Part shown: positions 42,914-52,523 of the stretch, piece after piece
Numbering within the stretch: the stretch's first letter is position 1
How the letters are laid out: the number at the start of each line of letters is the position of its first letter
From: Cobetia amphilecti
GTDB taxonomy: Bacteria; Pseudomonadota; Gammaproteobacteria; Pseudomonadales; Halomonadaceae
Direction of reading: 5' to 3'
Assembly (NCBI RefSeq): GCF_020217465.1
Contig: NZ_CP084115.1
Location: 2,604,001-2,668,000 of the forward strand
Length of the DNA stretch: 64,000 nt
Made by a program: the position numbers and the translations under genes
The notes under the pieces: generated by a model
Seen by the model: only the letters and a program-made list of their open reading frames with translations
Database searches by the model: none
Told to the model about the DNA's origin: nothing

Positions 42914-44335
42914 ATGAAGCGTTATGAACGCTTTGCCGCCGAGATCTCCAACCTGATCCGTACCGGAATTCTCGCGCCGGGTGAGCGAGTGCCGTCGGTG
43001 CGGCAGGCCAGCAAGGCACATGGCATCAGCCCCTCTACCGTCTTTCAAGCGTATTACCTGCTGGAGAATCAAGGCCTGGTCAGTGCGCGGCCGCGCTCGG
43101 GATATTTCGTGCGTGACAATGCCTCGCGGATACTCGATGAACCGCATGTCGCCCTGCAGCAGCAAGCCCCTTCCGACGTCGCCGTCAGTGAACTGGTGTT
43201 CTCGGTACTGGGTTCACTGAGCGACAACGATACCGTCCCCTTCGGATCTGCCTTCCCGAGCCCGGAGCTCTTCCCGCTCGCGCGGCTTGCAACCAGCATG
43301 ACGCGCGGGCTGCGCCAGCTATCGTCGCATGCCGTGATCTCCGACATGACCACAGGCCATCCTGACCTGTGCCGACAGATCGCTCAGCGCTACATGGTCA
43401 ATGGCATGCAGCTGCCGACAGAGGAGTTGGTGATCACCAATGGCGCCATGGAGGCGCTCAATCTTGGCCTGCAATGTGTCACCCAGCCCGGAGACCTTGT
43501 CGCCATCGAAGCGCCGGCCTTCTATGCCACGCTTCAGGTGCTTGAGCGGCTCAAGTTGCGCGCAGTGGAAATTCCGGTACACCCGCGAGACGGGATTGAT
43601 CTCGAGGTGCTAGAGAATCGTCTGGAGTCGCTGCCCATCAAGGCCTGCTGGTTCATGAGCCACCTGCAGAATCCGCTGGGTGCCAGCCTGAGCGATTCGC
43701 GCAAGGCCGAACTGTATGCGCTACTCTGCCGTCATCAGCTTCCGATGCTGGAGGATGATGTCTATGCGGAACTGTATTTCGATCAACGTGCCGAGGTGTC
43801 GCCCCCACAGCCCGTCAAGGCGCTGGATGTCGAGGGTCTGGTGATGCACTGCGGGTCATTCTCCAAGTGCCTGGCGCCGGGCTATCGGGTGGGCTGGATA
43901 TCCGCGGGACGGCATACCCGGGAGATTTCGCGCCTCAAGCTGATGACGACCATCTCGCCATCGCTGCCTGCCCAGGTAGCCCTTGCCGACTACCTCCAGC
44001 ATGGCGGCTACGACCGCCACCTCCGCAAGCTACGCCTGGCGCTCGAGACCCAGCAGACGGCCATGCTGTCAGCCATTGATCGCTACTTCCCCGAAGACAC
44101 CCGCGTGACCCATCCCCACGGGGGCTACTTCCTGTGGTGCGAGCTTCCCGAGCACATCGACTCGCTGGCCCTTTTTCAGCAGGCGCTGGCCCACGGCATC
44201 AGTCTGGCGCCGGGCCCCATCTTCTCGGCCACCCAGAGCTTCAAGCATTGCATTCGCTTGAGCTACGGCCACCCGTGGGACGCGGCGTCAGAGCGCGCCA
44301 TGCAGACATTGGGGGAATTGCTCAAGGCAGCCTGA
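42914..44335 (+). CDS. MocR-type regulator (GntR HTH fused to aminotransferase)
   Basis: A 473-residue fusion. The N-terminal GntR winged helix (about 1-70) has RTGILAPGERVPSVRQASKAHGISPSTVFQAY (quoted in part: GERVPSVRQASKAHGISPS). A fold-type-I aminotransferase domain (about 100-470) has the PLP lysine in HCGSFSKCLAPGYRVGWI and the arginine in HCIRLSYG. MocR proteins use PLP or a PLP-amino-acid adduct as signal. The target is unknown; the next downstream genes are the bd oxidase 550 bases away. The ATG at 42914 is preferred to the earlier in-frame start. Confidence 0.9.
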   Translation: MKRYERFAAEISNLIRTGILAPGERVPSVRQASKAHGISPSTVFQAYYLLENQGLVSARPRSGYFVRDNASRILDEPHVALQQQAPSDVAVSELVFSVLGSLSDNDTVPFGSAFPSPELFPLARLATSMTRGLRQLSSHAVISDMTTGHPDLCRQIAQRYMVNGMQLPTEELVITNGAMEALNLGLQCVTQPGDLVAIEAPAFYATLQVLERLKLRAVEIPVHPRDGIDLEVLENRLESLPIKACWFMSHLQNPLGASLSDSRKAELYALLCRHQLPMLEDDVYAELYFDQRAEVSPPQPVKALDVEGLVMHCGSFSKCLAPGYRVGWISAGRHTREISRLKLMTTISPSLPAQVALADYLQHGGYDRHLRKLRLALETQQTAMLSAIDRYFPEDTRVTHPHGGYFLWCELPEHIDSLALFQQALAHGISLAPGPIFSATQSFKHCIRLSYGHPWDAASERAMQTLGELLKAA

Positions 44336-44886
44336 AACGCGGACCGCTCAGACGAGATGCGAGAAGTACCTTGAGTATGTGCGCGCATGAGTGCGCGCAA
44401 ATGCCGCAGCCCTTGCGGCCGCCTTGCCACACAGTCTTCATGCGTTATCCGCTGGGGCGAAAACAGCCTTGCGCGGCGCCTATCACTTGCTCGAGAGCCA
44501 CTTGCCACGCCTGGATATCGCACCTTGCTGCGTACCTTGATTGCATCCCTGATGCCGCACGCGTGCCCCTGCAGGAAGCGCCAGAGCCCGCCATGGCAGG
44601 GCCTGTCACCAAGGGCGATGCGACAAACACCTGATCCCATCATGGTGCTGGCATCAATCAGAGTGCGCCCTCCTGCCCGGCTCGCCTTGCTGGCTGCTCG
44701 CCATACCACCTGGCTGGCCGGCTGACTGGCTCACGCGCCTTTAACGACTGATCAGAATTCGGCACGCAACTGATATGGTTTTTTCTCGCACAACTGAGCC
44801 TGTTATGGCTTCCGGTGGCTCCCTAGAGTAGCGGCGAAGATTCAGGCAGGGCCGTCCCCCTTGCCGCCTACTCAGGAGACATTGCC
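44336..44886. other. Gene-free region upstream of cytochrome bd operon
   Basis: 550 bases with no supported gene. A minus-strand frame (44263-44709) lacks a ribosome site and recognisable sequence. The promoter of the oxidase operon should be in the last 150 bases. No clear Fnr or ArcA box was seen. Confidence 0.45.
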
Positions 44887-46302
44887 ATGTTCGGCACCGA
44901 GGCCATCGACCTGGCCAGGATACAGTTCGCCTTCACCATCTCGTTTCACATCATCTTCCCGGCCATCACCATTGGCCTCGCCAGCTATCTGGCGGTGCTG
45001 GAAGGCATGTGGTTGAAGACAGACACACAGGTCTACCGCAACCTCTATCATTTCTGGTCGAAGATATTCGCGGTCAACTTCGCGATGGGCGTGGTGTCAG
45101 GACTGGTCATGGCCTACCAGTTCGGCACGCATTGGAGCGGTTTCTCGGCCTTTGCCGGCAGCGTGACCGGGCCGCTGCTGACCTATGAAGTGCTGACCGC
45201 CTTCTTCCTCGAAGCCGGCTTCCTCGGCGTGATGCTATTTGGCTGGAATCGCGTCGGCCGCGGCCTGCACTTCTTCTCGACCTGCATGGTCGCGCTCGGC
45301 ACACTGGTCTCGATGTTCTGGATCCTGTCCTCCAACAGCTGGATGCAGACCCCTCAGGGGCATGAGGTCATCGATGGCACCGTCGTGCCGGTCGACTGGT
45401 TCGCGATCGTTTTCAACCCTTCCTTCCCCTATCGCCTGGCCCACATGGCACTGGCCGCCTTCCTGAGCACCTCGCTGTTCGTGGCAGCCTCCGCCGCCTG
45501 GTTGCTGCTCAAGAAACGCGACACCCCGGAAGTGCGCAAGATGCTGGTCATGGCGGTACTGATGTTGATGGTGACCGCCCCGCTGCAGGCCTTCGTCGGC
45601 GACATGCATGGCCTGAATACGCTCAAGCACCAACCGGCCAAGATCGCGGCCATCGAAGGCCATTGGGACAACAGCCATGGGGAACCGACGCCGTTGATCC
45701 TGTTCGGTGTGCCCGACATGCAGCGCGAAGAGACGCGCTTCGCGCTCGAGATTCCGGCCCTCGGCAGCCTGCTGTTGATGCATGACATTGACAAGCAGGT
45801 ACCGGCGCTCAAGGACTTCCCCGCCGCGGACCGCCCCAATTCGGCCGTCGTGTTCTGGAGCTTCCGCCTGATGGTCGGCCTGGGCCTTGCGATGATTCTG
45901 CTCGGCCTCTCGGGTGTCTATCTGGCTCGCAAGGGCAGGCTCTTCACCTCGCAACGCTGGCTGAGGCTGGCCGTCGCCATGGGACCGGCCGGTCTGATCG
46001 CGATACTCGCGGGCTGGTTCACCACCGAGGTCGGCCGCCAGCCGTGGGTGATCTACGGATTGATGAGAACGGAAGATGCCGTCTCTGCCCACAGCACCGC
46101 TCACCTCAGCATCAGCCTGACGGCCTTTGTCACGGTCTACTTCATCGTCTTCGGCACGGGGATCAACTACCTCTTCAAGCTGATCAGGAAAGGGCCTGCG
46201 GGTGATGACAGCCACGCCCCCAGCGGCGGCCCTGGCAAGCCGCGCACACCTTCCCGCCCACTATCGGCCATCGAGGAATCTCTCGACGGCCAGACTCACT
46301 GA
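44887..46302 (+). CDS. cioA: Cytochrome bd-type (cyanide-insensitive) quinol oxidase subunit I
   Basis: A 471-residue CydA/CioA subunit with nine membrane helices. Haem ligands are expected at the N-terminal FTISFHIIFPAITIG His, at the PYRLAHMALAAF His and at a later Met. The short Q-loop (QPAKIAAIEGHWD, then ALEIPALGSLLLM) with no long insertion places it in the CioA group. It reduces oxygen to water with electrons from quinol. GGAGA before the ATG. It leads a three-gene operon with cioB and a DUF2474 peptide. Confidence 0.95.
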   Translation: MFGTEAIDLARIQFAFTISFHIIFPAITIGLASYLAVLEGMWLKTDTQVYRNLYHFWSKIFAVNFAMGVVSGLVMAYQFGTHWSGFSAFAGSVTGPLLTYEVLTAFFLEAGFLGVMLFGWNRVGRGLHFFSTCMVALGTLVSMFWILSSNSWMQTPQGHEVIDGTVVPVDWFAIVFNPSFPYRLAHMALAAFLSTSLFVAASAAWLLLKKRDTPEVRKMLVMAVLMLMVTAPLQAFVGDMHGLNTLKHQPAKIAAIEGHWDNSHGEPTPLILFGVPDMQREETRFALEIPALGSLLLMHDIDKQVPALKDFPAADRPNSAVVFWSFRLMVGLGLAMILLGLSGVYLARKGRLFTSQRWLRLAVAMGPAGLIAILAGWFTTEVGRQPWVIYGLMRTEDAVSAHSTAHLSISLTAFVTVYFIVFGTGINYLFKLIRKGPAGDDSHAPSGGPGKPRTPSRPLSAIEESLDGQTH

Positions 46303-46310
46303 CCGGAGCG

Positions 46311-47327
46311 ATGAACGCTATGGGTATCGACCTTTCTGTCATCTGGGCGGGCATCATCCTGTTCGGCCTGATGATGTACGTGATCATGGATGGCTTTGAC
46401 CTGGGTATCGGCATTCTTTTTCCGTGGGTGGAGGACAAGGTGGACCGCGATGTGATGATGAACACCGTGGCCCCCGTGTGGGATGGAAACGAGACATGGC
46501 TGGTCCTGGGCGGGGCCGGGCTATTTGCGGCCTTCCCACTGGCCTACGCCGTCTTGCTGGAAGCCCTAAGCATTCCTCTTGTCGCCATGTTGATCGGCCT
46601 CATCTTCCGCGGCGTCGCCTTCGAATTCCGCTTCAAGGCCTCGGACGCGAGTCGCCATTGGTGGGACAAGGCCTTCGTGGGCGGCTCTGTACTGGCCACC
46701 TTCAGTCAAGGTGTCGCACTGGGAGGCTACATCCAGGGCATCGCCTTCGATGGGGGACACTTTAGCGGCGGTTCGCTGGACTGGCTGTCCCCCTTCCCGC
46801 TGTTCTGTGGTGTGGCGCTACTGTTCACCTATGCGCTTCTCGGCAGCACCTGGTTGATCATGAAGACCGAAGGCATTCTCCAGGCACGCATGTTTTCCCT
46901 GACGCGCCCACTGACACTGTGGGTATTGATCATGATCGCGGCCGTCAGTCTGTGGACTCCGCTGGCGCACCCCGCCATCGCCGAGCGCTGGTTCACACTG
47001 CCGCAGCTGTTCTGGTTCCTGCCGGTGCCAGTGCTGGTAGTGCTGGCCGGTTATGCGCTGATCCGCGCTGTCGCCTTTGAATATCATGCCCAGCCTTTCC
47101 TGCTGGTGCTGGTCCTGATCTTCCTGGGCTACAGCGGTTTCGGCATCAGCATGTGGCCTGACATCATTCCCGGTCACGTGACGATCTGGGAAGCGGCCTC
47201 TCCGCCACAAAGCCAGGGCTTTGCCCTCGTCGGCACGCTCTTCATCCTGCCGATCATCCTGGTGTACACGGCGTGGAGCTACTTCGTGTTCAAGGGCAAG
47301 GTCCGTCATACCGATGGCTACCATTGA
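46311..47327 (+). CDS. cioB: Cytochrome bd-type quinol oxidase subunit II
   Basis: A 338-residue CydB/CioB subunit with eight helices. It begins with the family signature WAGIILFGLMMYVIMDGFDLGIG and has NTVAPVWDGNETWLVLGGAGLFAAFP. It supports haem insertion and stability of subunit I. It starts nine bases after cioA. Confidence 0.95.
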   Translation: MNAMGIDLSVIWAGIILFGLMMYVIMDGFDLGIGILFPWVEDKVDRDVMMNTVAPVWDGNETWLVLGGAGLFAAFPLAYAVLLEALSIPLVAMLIGLIFRGVAFEFRFKASDASRHWWDKAFVGGSVLATFSQGVALGGYIQGIAFDGGHFSGGSLDWLSPFPLFCGVALLFTYALLGSTWLIMKTEGILQARMFSLTRPLTLWVLIMIAAVSLWTPLAHPAIAERWFTLPQLFWFLPVPVLVVLAGYALIRAVAFEYHAQPFLLVLVLIFLGYSGFGISMWPDIIPGHVTIWEAASPPQSQGFALVGTLFILPIILVYTAWSYFVFKGKVRHTDGYH

Positions 47328-47338
47328 GAGGTGCTGAC

Positions 47339-47551
47339 ATGACATCCCCGACTCGCGAGACACATTCAGCGCCACTGCATGCCCCCATAACCAGACTCGA
47401 CGACGAGCCATCCGGGACGCCCGCGCGCCCAGCCAGCTGGCTCAGCAAGATCGGCTGGCTGGTGGTGATCTGGGGAGGCAGCGTCAGCGCGCTGGGACTC
47501 GTCTCTCTGGCACTGCGCCGCTTCATGCAGGCCGCGGGCCTTACGCCCTGA
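47339..47551 (+). CDS. DUF2474 small membrane subunit of bd oxidase
   Basis: A 70-residue protein with one hydrophobic helix: after PASWLSKIGWLVVIWGGSVS comes ALGLVSLALRRF, the DUF2474 pattern found as the third gene of cioAB operons and thought to serve like CydX. The first 35 residues are a polar, Pro/Thr-rich extension. GAGGTG precedes the ATG at 47339, 11 bases after cioB. Confidence 0.85.
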   Translation: MTSPTRETHSAPLHAPITRLDDEPSGTPARPASWLSKIGWLVVIWGGSVSALGLVSLALRRFMQAAGLTP

Positions 47552-47581
47552 CAGCAGCGAAAGAAGACATCACGTAGACAC

Positions 47582-47620
47582 AAAAAGACGCCGGAGCAGC
47601 GAATGCTTCGGCGTCTTTCT
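47582..47620 (+). terminator. Terminator of cio operon
   Basis: Stem AGACGCCGGAGCA/TGCTTCGGCGTCT (one mismatch) with flanking A5 and TTTCTT, 35 bases after the DUF2474 stop; probably bidirectional. Confidence 0.85.
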
Positions 47621-47718
47621 TGTTGGCCTGATGGCTTGATGAACCGATGGGCCACAATGACCTGTCAATGCAGGGCACAAACGTGACGGGTCACTTCCTC
47701 GCCCGAATCCCGGAGGCT

Positions 47719-48102
47719 TTAGACATCAACCTCCAGTGCGGCATAGGCGACCATCTCCACCAGCATCTCTTCGCGTGCAAACCCGGAGACGATGATGGCA
47801 GCCCGATTGGGATACGGCTCACGCACGTACTCAGCATAGATGCCATTGACCGTCGCCAGGTGCTCGCGATCAGTCACATAGATCAGCACCTGGGTCAGCG
47901 AGGAAGCGTCACCACCGGCGCATTCCAGTGTATGAATCAGATTATCCAGCGTCTGGCGGGTCTGAGCCGCAATTCCCCCCTCCACGACATTGCCAGCGGC
48001 GTCGATTGGAATCTGCGCAGTGAACAGGATGCCATTGCCGACACTCGCCCATGACAGGGGCGCACGAGAGGCAAACAGATCAGTCTTGACGGGATGAACC
48101 AT
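47719..48102 (-). CDS. RidA-family protein
   Basis: A 127-residue YjgF/YER057c/UK114 protein. It has GNGILFTAQIPIDAAGNVVEGG, QTRQTLDNLIHTLECAG, the arginine of YPNRAAI and the glutamate of MLVEMVAYAAL. RidA proteins hydrolyse reactive enamine/imine intermediates of amine catabolism. It is at the downstream end of the minus-strand BCCT/ALDH cluster, consistent with an amine or betaine pathway that forms imines. Confidence 0.88.
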   Translation of the reverse strand: MVHPVKTDLFASRAPLSWASVGNGILFTAQIPIDAAGNVVEGGIAAQTRQTLDNLIHTLECAGGDASSLTQVLIYVTDREHLATVNGIYAEYVREPYPNRAAIIVSGFAREEMLVEMVAYAALEVDV

Positions 48103-48201
48103 GGGTTATTCCTCGAATATCTTTCGATAGGTGCACTCCATGACTCGCCGGCGCAAGAGCGGCGAATCATGGAATGTTGGGGCGTATTGAGAAGCGAGAG
48201 G

Positions 48202-48990
48202 TCAGTCGTTGTCGGTGATACCGGCGCCGGCACCACTGCGAGAATCTTCCGTTGCCTCGACCAGCAGGCGTGTCGAGAGCGCTTTCAGGCGTGACCAGAG
48301 TTCGTCATCCACCTCGATCCCTTCCTGCATGGCTCGTTGGCGACAGGCAAGCAGCTTCGACTCTTCATGACAGGCCAGCAGGTCAACGTCATAGTCGGAG
48401 CGAAGGGATGGCAGCAGATCGACATGGTTGGCCATCACTAGGGTGATGCCGTTATTGGGCTCATTCTCTTCTGGCACTTCACGCACGGCATAGACCCGTA
48501 TCTCGGGGACCGAGCTGTTGGCCCTGAAACCCACGACCTGCTCGATCATGGGGCAGCCGATCGCCTCATCCACATCCTGGGCGTTGCGCCAGAAGGCGGT
48601 AACATTCATGCCACGCCCCGCAAGACGCGCCAGATAGCCCATGATCAGCTGCCGATTGTGGCAATGCTGGATCTTGATGACAGCGAGGCCACGCGCACGG
48701 GCCTTGGCGAAACCGAGTTCCAACGCCAGCGATGAGCTCTTCAATACGCTGTGGCCGTGACTATCGAGTACTGCGAGGTCTCCATCGGCATAGACAATTT
48801 CCGGCGGACGCTCCTCGGTGTCCTCCAGCAAGAAACGCAGTCCGCGATTGAGCGCCGCCAGCCCTTCCAGCTCATAGAGCTGCATCCAGGCCACCATGTC
48901 GGCGGCATCACCGGCGTCACCGTCTTCGAACCCCATCGCCTGAAAGGCCTTGCGACACAGTCCGTGAAGCTCGTTGTAGGAGACCTTCAT
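48202..48990 (-). CDS. DUF3726 family protein
   Basis: A 262-residue protein with the DUF3726 pattern. The N-terminal helix LHGLCRKAFQAMGFEDGDAGDAADMVAWMQLYELEGL (quoted in part: CRKAFQAMGFEDGDAGDAAD) is reminiscent of the start of Ldh2-type malate/lactate dehydrogenases, and GLAVIKIQHCHNRQLIMGYLA follows. It lacks a full NAD-binding domain. Function unknown. Its start overlaps the stop of the 599-aa gene (ATGA), showing close coupling. The start at 48990 is preferred to the longer upstream reading. Confidence 0.7.
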   Translation of the reverse strand: MKVSYNELHGLCRKAFQAMGFEDGDAGDAADMVAWMQLYELEGLAALNRGLRFLLEDTEERPPEIVYADGDLAVLDSHGHSVLKSSSLALELGFAKARARGLAVIKIQHCHNRQLIMGYLARLAGRGMNVTAFWRNAQDVDEAIGCPMIEQVVGFRANSSVPEIRVYAVREVPEENEPNNGITLVMANHVDLLPSLRSDYDVDLLACHEESKLLACRQRAMQEGIEVDDELWSRLKALSTRLLVEATEDSRSGAGAGITDND

Positions 48991-50786
48991 GACATCCCTC
49001 CCACTGTCGTGGTGTTGCCCTGCCGAGGATCGGCGGTCATCTCTGGCCTCGTCGTGCTTGCAAGCTGCGGTGCCAGCGGGAAGCTCCAATCATCAAACGC
49101 GACAGGATCCTCTGGCTCGGCGTTGAGTTCCTCCACCAACGGCGCCCCCTGGAAGAGCGTGATACGCACCCAACGATCAGACTTCGGGTCGAAACGGCTG
49201 GCACCGAAGAACGAGAGCTTGGTCCGCAACAGGTGCATGGGCTTCATGTCCCGCGCCCACAGGTTGGCGCGTATCTCGCCAAAGCTGGTGTTGGCCATGC
49301 TCTGGATGCGGCGCACGATATCCTTGTGACGTGGGCAATGGATGAGGAATTCCACCACCAAGGCACGAGGGTGGTCTTCCAGGTACTGACTGATCGCCGC
49401 ATGGGTATCCGCGACGCGCGGGGCAATCGCCAGTTTCATTTCCTTGTCGGCGCCCGCCTCCCTGTCGCGGACCCCCAGACGAGGCTCCTCCTTCTCGACC
49501 GAGCGATACCAGAACCAGTGACGATTCTCGGGAAGTGAAAAATCGAAGCGCAACGCCCAGTCGTAGTGCGTTTCGATCACCTGCTTGAGGTGAACCAGTG
49601 GCATGTCCGGGGTCAGCTCCAGACTTTCCTCCACCGCCATCAGGTCCTCATAGCGGTCGACGATGCTCGGGTACAGTTCCAGCAAGAGGGTATTCACCAG
49701 CTCCTGGGCTTCGAGCCCATGCTGCTGGTGGCTCCAGTCGATCAACTCCTGCCAGAGCTCCGGCGACAGCGGCACAAGCTCGAGCCAGGTCATCAGCTCA
49801 GGCAAGGACGCCACCGTGGCCTGGTTGCGCAAGGTCTGCTCGTGATCATCCGTGACCGTCTGGCGAAGATGGGTCTCGGCGCGCTTGAGGAGAGCCAGCA
49901 GACGTGAACGCTCCTGCTCTCCCGGCACCTGTGCCGTCACTTCGGCAAGCGCCAGTTCTCGGCTTTCCACCCAGCGCTGTACCAGCTGGGGATGATTGAT
50001 CAGGAACGGCGCCATTCCGAGGCCAGTGGAGTTGCCAATGCCCAGATAACGCTTCAATGGGGTTGCCAGAGGTGCGGCGGTCTCGGGGGCCTGGGCATGG
50101 GCCATGTGCTCTATCTGCTGGATCGAGAAATGACGCAGCAGGTAGACGCCCAGCATCTGGGCAGAAAAGGGGCGATGGAAATCCGCGTTGTCCTTGAGGC
50201 GATCATAATCCGCGATGCCGAACTTGCCATTGCCGTAGACGGCCGTGGTCCGATACAGATAGCCGACCCGGGTCAGCCACTCAGGATCAGGTTGCTGGCC
50301 TGCACTCAGAGCCTTCAGGAAGCTTGCGAAGTTACGCAAGCTGCGATTGGCACGCGACAGGACCAGCAGTCTGGGATGCTGGCGTCCGGCCTCCTGCAAC
50401 GGCACATTGGCCGCCATCTGCTCGAGAAGCGCATCATCCACATCACCCTCCACGACACCGAAGGTGACATCCCATGCCTCGGCGATGACGCGGTCAGAGC
50501 GTGCGGAATCCTCAAGCGCCTGGGAAAATATGACGCCGTGATAGCGCTTGCTGGGCGTCTGCAGGCAGTAGATCGCCACACCGTGACCGAGAGCATCCAG
50601 TTCGAAGCGGGTCGTGGTGATCTTCCATTTTTCATGTGCCATCTGGCGCACCAGACTTCTCACGAAACTCAGACGACTAGCATGCAGGCTGCCGAGGCGC
50701 TCCAGCTGCATCACATCGTCCGGTGCCCGCAGCCGAAGCCGCTGCTCGGTGGATGAGAGGCGTGCGCCCTGGTGATTGCGCGACAT
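48987..50786 (-). CDS. Uncharacterised 599-aa protein next to BCCT transporter
   Basis: Not recognised. The protein is soluble in appearance, has no signal peptide and is mostly alpha-helical. Segments that look conserved are YCLQTPSKRYHGVIFSQ, AVYGNGKFGIADYDRL, RYLGIGNSTGLGMAPFLINH, ENRHWFWYRSVEKEEPRLG and NLWARDMKPMHLLRTKLSFF. The last 40 residues are low-complexity. It lies one base from the BCCT gene and overlaps the DUF3726 gene, so all three probably act on one compound. The start at 50786 begins MSRNHQGAR; longer upstream reading is antisense-like. Confidence 0.6.
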   Translation of the reverse strand: MSRNHQGARLSSTEQRLRLRAPDDVMQLERLGSLHASRLSFVRSLVRQMAHEKWKITTTRFELDALGHGVAIYCLQTPSKRYHGVIFSQALEDSARSDRVIAEAWDVTFGVVEGDVDDALLEQMAANVPLQEAGRQHPRLLVLSRANRSLRNFASFLKALSAGQQPDPEWLTRVGYLYRTTAVYGNGKFGIADYDRLKDNADFHRPFSAQMLGVYLLRHFSIQQIEHMAHAQAPETAAPLATPLKRYLGIGNSTGLGMAPFLINHPQLVQRWVESRELALAEVTAQVPGEQERSRLLALLKRAETHLRQTVTDDHEQTLRNQATVASLPELMTWLELVPLSPELWQELIDWSHQQHGLEAQELVNTLLLELYPSIVDRYEDLMAVEESLELTPDMPLVHLKQVIETHYDWALRFDFSLPENRHWFWYRSVEKEEPRLGVRDREAGADKEMKLAIAPRVADTHAAISQYLEDHPRALVVEFLIHCPRHKDIVRRIQSMANTSFGEIRANLWARDMKPMHLLRTKLSFFGASRFDPKSDRWVRITLFQGAPLVEELNAEPEDPVAFDDWSFPLAPQLASTTRPEMTADPRQGNTTTVGGMS

Positions 50787-50787
50787 A

Positions 50788-52404
50788 TCAACGCTCTCCT
50801 TCGTGTTCCGGGGCCGGCATGGCTGACCGCTGGCTGGTGATTCCCTGCGCACGTGCCATCGCGAAGGCTGATTGGGGTCCTGTCCACAATGAGGGCAACA
50901 GTACCAGCGAGACAGGGATGGCCGTGATGACGATGAACTGCTGAAGTGCACTGATCTGGCCGGCGCCCATATAGAGGAGTATCGCAGCCATCAACGCCAT
51001 GCTGATGCCCCAGAAGGCACGCACCAGCGGGCTTGGATCATCGTGTCCGGCACTGACGACGGCGATCGCGTAGCTCATCGAGTCACCAGTGGTGGCGACG
51101 AAGATGGTGGTCAGCGTCAGGATGGCAGCTGCCATTGCGGTTCCGCCCGGCAATGCCTGCGCCACGGTGAGGGTCGCGACATCGAACTGGAAGTTGTTGA
51201 GCGCTTCGGTGAGGTCGATCACGCCGGTGAACTGATAGAAGATGCCCGCCCCGCCCAGTAGCGTGAACCAGACAGCGGTCGCCAGGGGCGCCAGTACGGC
51301 AACGGTCAGGATCATCTGGCGGATGGTTCTGCCCTTGGAAATGCGCGCCACGAAGATCGCCATCAGCGGGCCATAGCCGAGGAACCAGGCAAAGAAGAAC
51401 ACGGTCCACCACTGCATCCACCAGTCTGGAGCGCTCTGTGCCGTCATGGTCGACATGGTGAAGAACGAGCTCAGATACTCGCCAAAGCCCTGAGTGAAGG
51501 CATTGACCATGAACAGGGTCGGCCCGAAGACGAAGATCACCGCCGCCACACCCAGCGCCAGGAAGACGTTGAAGCGCGACATGATCTGGATGCCCTTGTC
51601 GATGCCAGTCACGGCCGAAGTGACATAGATCACCCCAAGCACTACCAGCACGCTCAGCTGCGTCGAATAGTCATTGGTCACGCCAAAGAGTTCATGCAGG
51701 CCGAAACTAACCTGGGTGGCCAGAAAACCGATGGGGCCCACCGTTCCCGCCACCACGGCGATGACGCACATGGCATCCACCACGCCCCCCAGCTTGCCCT
51801 TCATGATCTTCTCGCCGAAGACGGGATACAGCAGCGTTCTCGGCTGCAGGGGCTGGCCCTTGTCGTAATGGGCATGCGCCAGCACGATGGCAGTCAGGCT
51901 GCCCAGGATGGCCCAGGCAAGAAAGCCCCAGTGCATGAAGGATTGCGCCAGTGCAGGCGCAATGGCGCTCGCAGTGCCCGGCTCGGTATCAAAGGCAGGC
52001 GGCGTCACCAGGAAGTGGTACACCGGTTCGCCGGCAGCGAAGAAGACTCCGCCTCCCGCCAGCAAGGTGCACATGATGATCGACACCCACTTGAAGGTGG
52101 ATAGCTCAGGCGTTCGCGTGCCACCGATACGGGCACTGGCCGCGGGCGTCGCGGTCAGCCCCAAAGCAATGAAGAAGGTGAGCAGCAACAGAATCTGGAA
52201 GTAGCTGCCCAGTGTTCTGGCAGTCCAGGCAAAGCCGGCACTGATGGCTTGCGCGACCCCCTCAAGATCAAACAGGGACAGGCCGACGAACAGCAGAATG
52301 AAGCCGATGCTGCAGGTCAGTACGACAGGGTCGCCAAAGCGGTACTGACCTTCCGGTAACGCATCCGACGTGGCAGCCGTCGTGGTCTTGCGAGATGAAG
52401 TCAT
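50788..52404 (-). CDS. BCCT-family betaine/choline/carnitine transporter
   Basis: A 538-residue, 12-helix secondary transporter. The BCCT signature is in helix 8: WWTVFFFAWFLGYGPLMAIF followed by VARISKGRTIRQM. Other landmarks are GGGVFFAAGEPVYHFLV and ATTGDSMSYAIAVVSAG. The substrate should be a quaternary ammonium or sulfonium compound. GGYGP replaces the more usual SP in the signature tail. The ATG at 52404 follows GAGGAA. No long C-terminal osmosensing domain is present, so uptake for catabolism is likelier than osmoregulation. Confidence 0.92.
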   Translation of the reverse strand: MTSSRKTTTAATSDALPEGQYRFGDPVVLTCSIGFILLFVGLSLFDLEGVAQAISAGFAWTARTLGSYFQILLLLTFFIALGLTATPAASARIGGTRTPELSTFKWVSIIMCTLLAGGGVFFAAGEPVYHFLVTPPAFDTEPGTASAIAPALAQSFMHWGFLAWAILGSLTAIVLAHAHYDKGQPLQPRTLLYPVFGEKIMKGKLGGVVDAMCVIAVVAGTVGPIGFLATQVSFGLHELFGVTNDYSTQLSVLVVLGVIYVTSAVTGIDKGIQIMSRFNVFLALGVAAVIFVFGPTLFMVNAFTQGFGEYLSSFFTMSTMTAQSAPDWWMQWWTVFFFAWFLGYGPLMAIFVARISKGRTIRQMILTVAVLAPLATAVWFTLLGGAGIFYQFTGVIDLTEALNNFQFDVATLTVAQALPGGTAMAAAILTLTTIFVATTGDSMSYAIAVVSAGHDDPSPLVRAFWGISMALMAAILLYMGAGQISALQQFIVITAIPVSLVLLPSLWTGPQSAFAMARAQGITSQRSAMPAPEHEGER

Positions 52405-52523
52405 GTGGCATTCCTCTGACGAGCTCTCGTCATTGGCAGGCATTTATTATGGTTGTTGGTTGCCGAGCGATACCCTGAGGATTCCTGGCTCGGCACAGGT
52501 GCCATGGCATAGCGTTACGGCGA

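Noticed and set aside
44263-44709. Minus-strand 148-codon frame upstream of cioA
   Set aside because: It overlaps the MocR gene end and shows no recognisable motif.
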